Assembly: GCF_001465345.1 (NCBI RefSeq)
Contig: NZ_CP013655.1
Coordinates: forward strand, 2,521,287 to 2,585,286
DNA length: 64,000 nt
Source of the DNA: Enterococcus rotai
Lineage (GTDB): Bacteria > Bacillota > Bacilli > Lactobacillales > Enterococcaceae
Reading direction: 5' to 3'
In this document: positions 57,139-64,000 of the stretch, piece by piece
Position numbering within the stretch: position 1 is the stretch's first letter
Layout: every line of letters starts with the position of its first letter
Program-made: the position numbers and the translations under genes
Notes under the pieces: generated by a model
What the model saw: the letters and a program-made list of their open reading frames with translations, nothing else
What the model was told of the DNA's origin: nothing
The model's database searches: none

Positions 57139-57205
57139 CAATTAACGAAGCTGGCCCAAACGTGTTCAGCGTCCAAAAAACTGTACCTATTATTTAGTTG
57201 GATTC

Positions 57206-57250
57206 TATGAGGCTAGGCTATAACCCAACAAGTTATAGCCTAGCCTCATA
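57206..57250. repeat. perfect 19-bp inverted repeat
   Basis: TATGAGGCTAGGCTATAAC (57206-57224) is the exact reverse complement of 57232-57250 with a seven-base loop. The plus strand has only TATTTGG after the stem, so it is not a standard intrinsic terminator. It may still end the ATPase transcript. Confidence 0.7.
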
Positions 57251-57429
57251 TTTGGGTTCAGGGGAGGGAAGTTATTAGTTGCTATAAGTGCAACGTGACA
57301 AAAAAATTGTAAATCTAAACAAAAGTCATTTAAAATGAAGTTTAAAGAAAATAATGCTGTGAAAGATGATAAAATAGTTTTAGTTACGCAATTGAAAAAT
57401 TGATTTCAAACGAAAGAGAGATGAAAATA

Positions 57430-58461
57430 TTGGAAATCAGTAATCAAAAATTTGGAGAAAACGCTATTTTGTATTCGCTTACGAATGATAATGGTTTGAC
57501 GATGCAAGTCACGAACTTAGGTGCTAGAATCGTTGAGTTGATCGTACCAGTTAAGGGAGAGCAACGCAATATTATTTTAGGCTTTGATTCTGCGGAAGAA
57601 TATGTGGCGAAAGATATGTATTTTGGCGCAACGATCGGGCGGGTTGCGGGAAGAATCAAGCATGGCTCGTTTTCAATAGATGAGCATAACTATCAGTTAC
57701 CAATTTCTCCGGAAAATGGTCATACTTTGCATGGTGGTTCAAAAAGCTTTGAGGCAAGGATCTGGGAAGCGGAGATAGCAGAAACCAGTGAACAAGTTTC
57801 TGTGGTATTTTCTTATCTGAGTCCTGAAGGAGAGAATGGTTTTCCAGGAGAATTACAAGCAAGAGTGACGTATACACTAACGAATAATAATGAATGGATA
57901 CTAGATTACTATGCTAAAACAGATCAACCAACGCTTTATAACCCAACGAATCATGTTTATTTCAATTTAACTGGGGATATGACGCAACCTGTTGATCAGC
58001 ATTCGCTATTTGTTGATGCCGACCGATTCGCTGTAGTTGCTGATGATACAACCGTTACGGGTGAATTACGCTCAGTTACAGGAACACCTTTTGATTTTAG
58101 ACAACCGCAGAGCATGAAGCAGGTATTTCAGACGGAGTATGAGCAGAATCGTTTAGTAGATGGATTGGATCATCCGTTTATTTTGAATCAGACTGGTTTT
58201 GATCAGGCACAAGCAATGATTATAGCACCACAAAAGGACCTGACGGTTGAAATGTACACAGATCGACCGGCAGTTGTGATTTTTACAGCACAATTTGGTG
58301 ATAATGGACCAGAGGTTCGAGGTCAAAAATTAGTCAGTCATGGTGGGATTACGTTGGAAACCCAAGTTAGCCCAGGAGCTGTTGAATTTGAGGGATTAGG
58401 TGATATTATATTACGTCCAGAAAACCCCTATCAAAGTCGAACCATATTTAAAATTAAGTAA
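57430..58461 (+). CDS. galM: galactose mutarotase (aldose 1-epimerase)
   Basis: The 343-residue protein has the aldose epimerase fold with GHTLHGGSKSF (catalytic His), NPTNHVYFNL (second His) and LETQVSPGAVEF with the catalytic Glu at the late motif. It interconverts alpha- and beta-anomers of hexoses. I chose TTG 57430, nine bases after GAGAG; an ATG nine bases before it touches the site. Its normal partners, galK and galT, are not here. The next gene is a broken sugar kinase. Confidence 0.88.
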   Translation: MEISNQKFGENAILYSLTNDNGLTMQVTNLGARIVELIVPVKGEQRNIILGFDSAEEYVAKDMYFGATIGRVAGRIKHGSFSIDEHNYQLPISPENGHTLHGGSKSFEARIWEAEIAETSEQVSVVFSYLSPEGENGFPGELQARVTYTLTNNNEWILDYYAKTDQPTLYNPTNHVYFNLTGDMTQPVDQHSLFVDADRFAVVADDTTVTGELRSVTGTPFDFRQPQSMKQVFQTEYEQNRLVDGLDHPFILNQTGFDQAQAMIIAPQKDLTVEMYTDRPAVVIFTAQFGDNGPEVRGQKLVSHGGITLETQVSPGAVEFEGLGDIILRPENPYQSRTIFKIK

Positions 58462-58515
58462 AAGCATCAAGTTCATACTCAATTGAAGGATAAACTATAT
58501 TCAGGAGTGGCCAAA

Positions 58516-59401
58516 ATGACAGAGAAGTTTTTAGGAAGTATTGAAGCAGGCGGCACAAAATTTGTATGCGGTATAGCGGCATAGGGAATGACCAACTTAA
58601 TATTATTGAAGAGTCAGCTTTCCGACGACAACACCTGAGGAAACGATGGATTTGGTGATTGGTTTTTTTAAGAAATACCCCTTAAAAGCAATTGGGATCG
58701 GATCTTTTGGACCAATCGATATTCATAAAGATTCAGCAACTTATGGTCAGATCTCGTCTACTCCGAAACTAGCTTGGCAGGATTATGCTATTGTTGGTGC
58801 CATGAAAAAAGAATTTAATAGACCGATTGCTTTTACAACGGATGTCAATACAGCAGCGTATGGAGAATATGTGGCAGGGGCTGGTAAGGGATTATCTAGT
58901 TGTGTCTATTATACAATTGGGACTGGTGTAGGTGCTGGTGCCATTCAAACTGGTTCTTTTATCGAAGGGTTTAGTCATCCTGAAATGGGACATATGATCG
59001 TAAAACGCCATCCGGATGATTCATTTGAAGGAAGCTGTCTATTTCATCGTGATTGTTTAGAAGGGATGGCAGCAGGTCCTGCAATCGAAAAACGGGCCGG
59101 GAAAAAAGGACAAGAAGTAGCTGAAGATGATCCGATTTGGACTATTGAGGCTTTTTATGTTGCTCAGGCAGCTTATAACACAACCTTGACGCTTGCGCCA
59201 GATGTGATAATTTTTGGTGGCGGTGTGATGAAACAGCGCCATATGTTTCCAAAGATCCACCATGAATTTGAGAAATTGGTCAATGGATATGTAAAAACAC
59301 CACCGTTGGAACAATATATCGTAACACCAGCATTAGAAGAGGATCCGGGAACGATTGGATGTTTAGCATTAGCTAAAAATGAACTACAGAAATTATACTA
59401 A
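58516..59401 (+). pseudogene. ROK family sugar kinase (fructokinase-like), frameshifted
   Basis: An intact start (AGGAG, then ATG 58516) reads TEKFLGSIEAGGTKFVCGIAA and hits TAG at 58582-58584. The expected continuation GNDQLNIIEES is found in another frame (about 58584-58625), and the rest, from FPTTTPEETMDLVIGFF on, in a third frame that is open to 59401. That large part has the ROK sugar-binding DVNTAAYGEY, TIGTGVGAG and the zinc-type motif region HRDCLEG. At least two small indels are needed. A protein from a start at 58646 would lack the first phosphate-binding loop and be inactive. Confidence 0.85.
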
Positions 59402-59417
59402 AATAGTAGCAAAACAT

Positions 59418-59462
59418 AAGTAAGCAGCTATGGCGAACAATCACATAGCTGCTTACTTTTTT
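59418..59462. terminator. bidirectional terminator between the kinase remnant and VOC gene
   Basis: AAGTAAGCAGCTATG (59418-59432) pairs exactly with CATAGCTGCTTACTT (59444-59458) and has T-runs on both sides. Confidence 0.9.
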
Positions 59463-59484
59463 ATTTTTTAGCTGTAGTGACAGA

Positions 59485-59931
59485 TTAAAGCATTAACCGC
59501 TTATCGTGCATTAACTGAATCTGTATACCAAAAGGATCTTCAACAATACCGTAGGCCCCACTAAAGACATTTTGGCTTAAGGGAGTGATGATTTTTACAC
59601 GGTCATCTGAGACTAGGCTAGAATAAAATGTTTGTATTTCAGCTAAATCAGCGCTTTGAAGACATAAAGAAAAATTATTGCCAAGCTTAAATGTTTCTGT
59701 AGGATTCATTGAATCCTCTGCGATCATAATCTTGGTTTTACCAACTTGTAAAACAGAATGAGAGAGAAAGTGTTTCGTTTCTTCTGTTACATGAAAGCTA
59801 GGGTCTTTTTTAGCCATCTGTTCATAGGTTACGACGAATAATTCCTTAGCATCTAAATGCTTTTTATAAAAAGCTAAAGCTTCTCCAGCACGTCCATTCA
59901 TTGATAAAAATACAGCAATTTCTAAAGTCAT
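59485..59931 (-). CDS. PhnB-like VOC family protein
   Basis: The 148-residue product matches the PhnB/3-demethylubiquinone-like VOC group. It begins AVFLSMNGRAGEALAFYKKHL and ends FSGAYGIVEDPFGIQIQLM, the two module ends. These proteins are of mostly unknown role, often in antibiotic or methylglyoxal contexts. The start follows GAGG on the minus strand. It is divergent from a WYL-domain regulator, 84 bases apart, which may control it. Confidence 0.85.
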   Translation of the reverse strand: MTLEIAVFLSMNGRAGEALAFYKKHLDAKELFVVTYEQMAKKDPSFHVTEETKHFLSHSVLQVGKTKIMIAEDSMNPTETFKLGNNFSLCLQSADLAEIQTFYSSLVSDDRVKIITPLSQNVFSGAYGIVEDPFGIQIQLMHDKRLML

Positions 59932-60015
59932 CTAAATTCCTCATTTCTTTTATTTTCTTGACACGTTTAGTATACTGTTTAAAAGTATCATAACATGACA
60001 CTTATAGGAGGAGTT

Positions 60016-60957
60016 ATGAAAAAAGCAGAACGAATCAACGATATGATCCTTTTTCTAGCGGATAAAAATAGTTTCAATTTAAAAGAATTAATGAATAGAT
60101 ATACTATTTCAAAAAGTACTGCATTACGAGATGTACAGTCTCTTGAAGAAATCGGATTGCCCATTTATTCAGAGCTTGGTAGATACGGTAAATATCAACT
60201 ATTGGATACTCGGATCATTGCGCCGGGTCTATTTACAGAAGGAGAAATTTACGCCTTATATTTCGCTTTATTAACACTAAAAAGTTATCGATCTACACCT
60301 TTTAAGATGGAAATCAGTACACTTGAGTTAAAATATAATCAGGTTCTTCCAGCCAAGCTGCAGCAAGAACTTTTAGTAATGAATAAAATCATCTCTCTTG
60401 AACAAATCAATCATAGTAACACTAGTTTATTTTTAAAAGACATCGTTCAAGGCATCCTTCGCGAAACGGTTTTTACGATATGCTACATGAAAAATCAAAA
60501 ACAACAGTCGATGACAGTTCAATTTGTCCAGCTTTCTTCTAAATTTGGCCAATGGTACGCTAAAATCTGGAACTTGGAAACCCGAAAAATTCGAGTGATT
60601 CGCTGTGATAAAATCCAAGAGCTAACTGAAACGGATATTTTTGAACCAAGGTTGCTAGAAGAACTATTAAAAGAAACCACAACTTTTTATCAAAAAGATT
60701 CATTCATTTCATTTTCAATTGAAGTTGATGAAAAAGGTAAGGATATATTTTCAAAGGAACATTATCCCTCCATGACAATCGAATCCTACCATGAAAATTA
60801 TCTTATTAAGGGTCAGTACCATGCAGATGAGGAAGACTTTATCACGGACTATTTGCTTCAGTTTGGTCAATCAGTTCTACAGATTGAACCGCTCCACTTA
60901 CAAAAGAAGATTTCAAAAAGAGCTATTGCTATCGCTGATTATTGGCAACAACTGTAA
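60016..60957 (+). CDS. HTH/WYL-domain transcriptional regulator
   Basis: The 313-residue protein has an N-terminal winged helix of the HTH_11/DeoR type (RINDMILFLADKNSFNLKEL ... TISKSTALRDVQSLEEIG region 4-50) and a WYL-type domain (about 135-225, with FGQWYAKIWNLETRKIRVIR). Such regulators respond to ligands or DNA damage. ATG 60016 follows AGGAGGAG. The divergent VOC gene is the likely target. A TTGACA (59958 region) is in the gap, but its -10 partner is unclear. Confidence 0.88.
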   Translation: MKKAERINDMILFLADKNSFNLKELMNRYTISKSTALRDVQSLEEIGLPIYSELGRYGKYQLLDTRIIAPGLFTEGEIYALYFALLTLKSYRSTPFKMEISTLELKYNQVLPAKLQQELLVMNKIISLEQINHSNTSLFLKDIVQGILRETVFTICYMKNQKQQSMTVQFVQLSSKFGQWYAKIWNLETRKIRVIRCDKIQELTETDIFEPRLLEELLKETTTFYQKDSFISFSIEVDEKGKDIFSKEHYPSMTIESYHENYLIKGQYHADEEDFITDYLLQFGQSVLQIEPLHLQKKISKRAIAIADYWQQL

Positions 60958-61079
60958 AGTTGTCTGAAGAGGACAAATAGAAGCAAACATGTTAAGATAA
61001 TCTCTATACTTACTAAAAGTAAGCTCTATAGATAATAAAAGGATAATTCTAAAGATAAATTGGAAGGATGAGGTTGAAT

Positions 61080-61679
61080 ATGCAATACATATTTGAAGAA
61101 GGTCAAGCGCAAGGGAAAAAGTTATTATTGCTTCATGGAACTGGCAGCGATGAAACGTCATTATTAGAGATTGCTCATTACTTGGATGAAGGGGCAACTG
61201 TACTGTCTTTTCGCGGAACAATCCAAGAAGCTGGAATGAATCGTTTTTTTAAACGGAATGGTTTAAATCAATTTGACTTAGTTAGTTTGGAAGCAGAAAG
61301 TGATCGACTGATCCAAGTGATTCTATCTGTTAGTGAAGAAAAAAAGATACCATTGGAAGAGTGGACCATTGTTGGCTATTCAAATGGCGCCAATATTGCA
61401 GCTCACATACTTTTGGAGCGTCATTTTGCGATTAAGCAAGCCATTTTGTTTCACCCGATGTCTTTAGGTGTAGACACACAACAATTCTCACTCTCTGATA
61501 AAAAATTATGGCTATCAATCAGTGAAAACGATCCAATCATTTCTGCAGAAGCGTTTGATCAGTTAATTCAACAATTGGAAAAACGTCAGGCAAACCTCAC
61601 GATTACGTCAACAAGTGCAGGACATCAACTAACGATGGATGAAATCAATCAGGCTAAAAAATGGTTGAGTGAACACTAA
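61080..61679 (+). CDS. alpha/beta hydrolase (carboxylesterase-like)
   Basis: The 199-residue protein is a small serine hydrolase. The oxyanion loop LLHGTGSDETS is near the front, the nucleophile elbow is GYSNGANIA (Ser in G-x-S-x-G), and Asp (SENDPII) and His (AGHQLT) follow in order. It resembles phospholipase/carboxylesterase YpfH types. The natural ester is unknown. ATG 61080 is preferred, six bases after GGATGAGG; an in-frame ATG at 61068 overlaps the site. Confidence 0.85.
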   Translation: MQYIFEEGQAQGKKLLLLHGTGSDETSLLEIAHYLDEGATVLSFRGTIQEAGMNRFFKRNGLNQFDLVSLEAESDRLIQVILSVSEEKKIPLEEWTIVGYSNGANIAAHILLERHFAIKQAILFHPMSLGVDTQQFSLSDKKLWLSISENDPIISAEAFDQLIQQLEKRQANLTITSTSAGHQLTMDEINQAKKWLSEH

Positions 61680-61776
61680 ATAGTGGGTTACTAAGAGCAA
61701 AGCGAATCTTTTGTAGCAAGTTAAAAATGATGTTATGCTAGTGATGTAGTATAAATTAACTAGGAGGGATTTTCAC

Positions 61777-62031
61777 ATGGCAGATTTAAATGGACGCGTA
61801 AATGATGCAAAAGACAAAGTTGAAGGAACAGCTAAAGAAGTTCAAGGTAAAGTAACAGATGATAAAGGCAAAGAGCTTGAAGGCAAAGCGCAATCAGCTT
61901 TTGGCGATGTAAAAGACAAAGCTCGTGATGCTGGTGATGATATCAAAGAAGGCACTGAAAAACTAGGCGACAAAATCAAAGAAGGCTTTGAAGATATCAA
62001 AGAAAAATTCCATAAACATGATGATAAATAA
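61777..62031 (+). CDS. CsbD family protein
   Basis: The 84-residue, very hydrophilic protein consists of repeated Lys/Asp/Glu/Gly helices ([40 protein letters not shown]). It matches CsbD, a general-stress protein in Bacillus, of unknown mechanism. Enterococci lack sigma B, so regulation must differ. A TTGTAG and TATGCT pair, 17 bases apart, lie in the 60 bases before. GGAGGG precedes the ATG. It is followed by the second tandem-hairpin element. Confidence 0.9.
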   Translation: MADLNGRVNDAKDKVEGTAKEVQGKVTDDKGKELEGKAQSAFGDVKDKARDAGDDIKEGTEKLGDKIKEGFEDIKEKFHKHDDK

Positions 62032-62041
62032 AAAATAAACA

Positions 62042-62140
62042 TGAGGCGGGAGCAGAAGGAAAACCTTCTGCTCCCGCCGTGTATTCGTATTTAGTGTGTG
62101 AACCAAAAGTGAAAATCACTTTTGGTTCACACACTTTTTT
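62042..62140. repeat. tandem-hairpin element, copy 2
   Basis: A perfect 15-bp stem, GGCGGGAGCAGAAGG (62045-62059) with CCTTCTGCTCCCGCC (62064-62078), is followed by the linker CCGTGTATTCGTATTTAG and then a perfect 19-bp stem, GTGTGTGAACCAAAAGTGA (62094-62112) with TCACTTTTGGTTCACACAC (62116-62134), ending in six Ts. The second stem terminates csbD. The linker matches copy 1 at 51.1 kb except at two positions. Confidence 0.8.
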
Positions 62141-62438
62141 AGTTTTTCAATAGTTGTTTCAAAACGGGCATATCATAAACCTCATATTTTTCTTTAAACG
62201 CATTGATTTCATTCTCACTAAATTTTTCAGGATCTAACACCAATTCTTCGACAGGTAAAGGACGAGTATTTCTAATTTTTACATCGATCACAACTGGGCG
62301 CAGGCTTTTTTTAGCAGCCTCAAAAGCAGGTTCCAATTGGCTGTATTCAGTAATCGTAAAGCCCTGAGCCCCAAGTGCTTCAGCAACTTTGCCAAAATCG
62401 GCTCCTCCTAAATAGACTCCGACTAAAGTATACTCTTT
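62139..62438 (-). pseudogene. pyruvate oxidase, only the C-terminal stump
   Basis: About 99 codons read EYTLVGVYLGGADFGKVAEA ... GFTITEYSQLEPAFEAAK ... RPVVIDVKIRNTRPLPVEEL ... YDMPVLKQLLKN. This is the end of a TPP-dependent pyruvate oxidase (Pox/SpxB), which has about 590 residues. The frame is closed upstream by TAG (62439-62441) and has no ribosome site, and the FAD and TPP domains are missing. About 490 residues have been lost. The stump lies between csbD and the ZIP gene. Confidence 0.85.
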
Positions 62439-62522
62439 CTAGATTTTTGCACCAAATGAAAGCATTTTTCACTTTAGGCGTGGTCATAAAATCATTGGTG
62501 TGATAAAGTTAAGGAAAGAAAA

Positions 62523-63368
62523 GTGTTTGAGGAAGATGGGGTGTTGATCATAACGAATTGGCTGTTATCTTTAGAAGCTTGGCAGCAGGCATTAGTGGGG
62601 ACAGGTTTTACTTATTTTATGACAGCTTTGGGCGCTGGATTAGTTTTTTTCTTTAAAGAGATCAAAAAAGATATTCTGAATATGATGTTAGGCTTCGCGG
62701 CTGGTGTGATGATTGCGGCTAGTTTTTGGTCACTGTTAGATCCTGCAATCAAACAAGCAGAAGAAAATGGTAGTATTGCGTGGCTAGTTGTCAGCTTCGG
62801 GTTTGGCTTAGGTGGTTTATTTTTATACATTGCAGATAAAACGTTACCTCATATGCATTTTGGTCCGAACCATGAGAAAGAAGGTCTGCCTAGTCATTTA
62901 AAACGGACGATTTTATTAGTATTCTCTATTACATTGCATAATATCCCTGAAGGGTTAGCCGTTGGGGTGGCTTTTGGTGCTGCAAATTCAGCTGATGACC
63001 CCAAAAAAGCGGTACTTGCGGCCATTTCTGTGGCGTTGGGGATCGGTATTCAAAATTTTCCAGAAGGTGCCGCTGTTTCTATTCCATTAAGACAAGAAAA
63101 TTTAAGTCGGAAAAAAGCCTTTCTTTATGGACAGGCATCAGGTATTGTTGAGCCGATTGCAGGAATTATCGGGGCGGTTTTAGTGACCAAAGTGACATTG
63201 CTGTTGCCGTATGCTTTGGCATTTGCCGCCGGTGCGATGATTTACGTAGTGGTGGAGGAATTGATCCCAGAAGCGCAACAAACCGTTACAAGTAAACGGC
63301 ATTTCGCTGTTTTTGGTGTGATGCTGGGCTTTATTATTATGATGATTTTAGATGTGGCCTTGGGCTAA
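62523..63368 (+). CDS. ZIP family metal transporter
   Basis: The 281-residue protein has eight helices and the ZIP motifs HNIPEGLAVGVAFG in helix 4 and GIQNFPEGAAVSIPL in helix 5, the zinc or iron path. It resembles the ZupT/GufA group, which imports zinc and related cations. The start is uncertain: GTG 62523 has AAGGA seven bases ahead, while GTG 62541 has GAGG eight bases ahead; a start at 62541 would give 275 residues. It faces luxS across a bidirectional terminator. Confidence 0.87.
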   Translation: MFEEDGVLIITNWLLSLEAWQQALVGTGFTYFMTALGAGLVFFFKEIKKDILNMMLGFAAGVMIAASFWSLLDPAIKQAEENGSIAWLVVSFGFGLGGLFLYIADKTLPHMHFGPNHEKEGLPSHLKRTILLVFSITLHNIPEGLAVGVAFGAANSADDPKKAVLAAISVALGIGIQNFPEGAAVSIPLRQENLSRKKAFLYGQASGIVEPIAGIIGAVLVTKVTLLLPYALAFAAGAMIYVVVEELIPEAQQTVTSKRHFAVFGVMLGFIIMMILDVALG

Positions 63369-63408
63369 AAAACATCCAACCTTAATGAATGAGGTTGGAT
63401 GTTTTTTT
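63369..63408. terminator. bidirectional terminator between the ZIP gene and luxS
   Basis: AAACATCCAACCT (63370-63382) pairs exactly with AGGTTGGATGTTT (63392-63404), with As before and Ts after. Confidence 0.9.
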
Positions 63409-63415
63409 ATTTGGT

Positions 63416-63874
63416 TTATAAGATTCGTTCAAACGGATCTAAGCTAATCCCTTTTTCTAAAACAATTTTCGCATATTCTTGTGCAGAAAATAAAGAGTGG
63501 TCTTTATAATTTCCGCATTCTTTAGCAGAAACTGCAGGAACAAAATCAGTTTCAGCAATAAAATTCAAGACTGTTACTAAAGCATCGCGGATTTCTTTTG
63601 GCGAATGCTCATTCCACATAATCATATAAAAACCAGTACGACAACCCATTGGTGAGATATCGATGATGCCCTCTAAGTGATCGCGTAAGTTCACTGCTAA
63701 CAAATGTTCTAATGTATGAACCGCAGCTGTTGGTAATTCATCTTCATTTGGTTGTAAGAAACGTAGATCGTATTTTTCGATCAACGCTTCACCATTTTTT
63801 TCAGTACCCGCTAAACGAACATAAGGCGCTTTAACGGTGTTGTGATCTAATTCAAAACTTTCAACACGTGCCAT
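63416..63874 (-). CDS. luxS: S-ribosylhomocysteine lyase LuxS
   Basis: The 152-residue metalloenzyme releases homocysteine and DPD, the precursor of the AI-2 signal, from S-ribosylhomocysteine. It shows the iron-binding HTLEHLLAV (H-x3-H), MGCRTGFYM with a catalytic Cys, and the third ligand Cys in ECGNYKDHS. Length is normal for Firmicutes (about 150-157). AAGGAGTG precedes the ATG on the minus strand. The gene is monocistronic. Confidence 0.96.
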   Translation of the reverse strand: MARVESFELDHNTVKAPYVRLAGTEKNGEALIEKYDLRFLQPNEDELPTAAVHTLEHLLAVNLRDHLEGIIDISPMGCRTGFYMIMWNEHSPKEIRDALVTVLNFIAETDFVPAVSAKECGNYKDHSLFSAQEYAKIVLEKGISLDPFERIL

Positions 63875-63913
63875 AAGTATTCACTCCTTCAAATTAAGTA
63901 AATGTCGCTTTTA

Positions 63914-63941
63914 ACTATAACAAAATACCTTGGAATGTCAA
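63914..63941 (-). promoter_or_regulatory. promoter of luxS
   Basis: On the minus strand TTGACA (63936-63941) and TATAGT (63914-63919) are 16 bases apart, about 40 bases before the luxS start codon. Confidence 0.75.
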
Positions 63942-64000
63942 TAGATTCAGGTAGCATGATCGATGTTTTAAGCATTTTGCTTGGCAAAGATCTTTCCTAA

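Overview
The window looks like chromosomal DNA of a low-GC Gram-positive of the order Lactobacillales, most likely an Enterococcus. Pointers are strong Shine-Dalgarno sites with frequent TTG/GTG starts, TATAAT/TGn promoters, an alanyl-tRNA synthetase T-box, a Firmicutes-style dinG-tseB-aspartate aminotransferase-asnS cluster, the fba-murA-rho-L31 neighbourhood, a type B L31 protein, and many PTS/GH4-type sugar genes. The species cannot be fixed from this window alone. No tRNA, rRNA, insertion sequence, prophage or CRISPR array was recognised.

Layout. 1-5.6 kb: end of an unidentified gene, a cytidine-deaminase-like gene, a small membrane protein, a VanZ-RDD fusion, the RNA helicase CshB, a GNAT acetyltransferase and a protein with a degenerate formylglycine-enzyme-like end. 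5.6-8.5 kb: T-box-controlled alaS. 8.9-10.3 kb: a collapsed glycogen operon in which the front of glgB abuts the back of glgA. 10.4-10.6 kb: a strongly promoted, terminated, highly structured non-coding RNA (6S-like by shape). 10.7-12.6 kb: a MutS2-like ATPase gene with an in-frame stop before its tail. 12.8-18.3 kb: trmK, an NIF3-type gene, pepT, a lipid kinase, DUF1294 and a flippase-like membrane protein. 18.4-21.5 kb: a TPP-riboswitch thiamine salvage operon (tenA-thiM-thiD-thiE). 21.8-28.5 kb: an amino-acid permease and several poorly known proteins, including a lipoprotein preceded by a 56-codon gene. 28.7-37.4 kb: dinG, tseB, aminotransferase, asnS, an unknown disordered protein, and murC. 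37.5-45.4 kb: a hot-dog protein, a Bax-inhibitor-1 protein, an orphan argJ, a nuclease-helicase with Fe-S cysteines, asparaginase, YajQ and YitT. 45.6-50 kb: an alpha-glucoside PTS, a GH4 phospho-glucosidase and an RpiR regulator coupled to a small membrane protein. 50.2-54.3 kb: fba, a MurA paralogue, rho and L31. 54.5-64 kb: a calcium-type P-ATPase, mutarotase, a broken ROK kinase, a VOC/WYL pair, a hydrolase, a CsbD protein, the stump of a pyruvate oxidase, a ZIP transporter and luxS.

Theme. Most genes are housekeeping or ordinary accessory metabolism. The striking feature is gene decay in central carbon metabolism: glycogen synthesis, a ROK sugar kinase and pyruvate oxidase are each broken, while salvage and uptake systems are intact. 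I did not find a convincing undescribed defence or mobile system. The best leads for something new are the structured RNA at 10.4 kb, the 509-codon unknown protein at 23.5 kb, the FGE-like protein at 4.5 kb, the disordered protein before murC, and a two-copy tandem-hairpin element at 51.1 and 62.1 kb.
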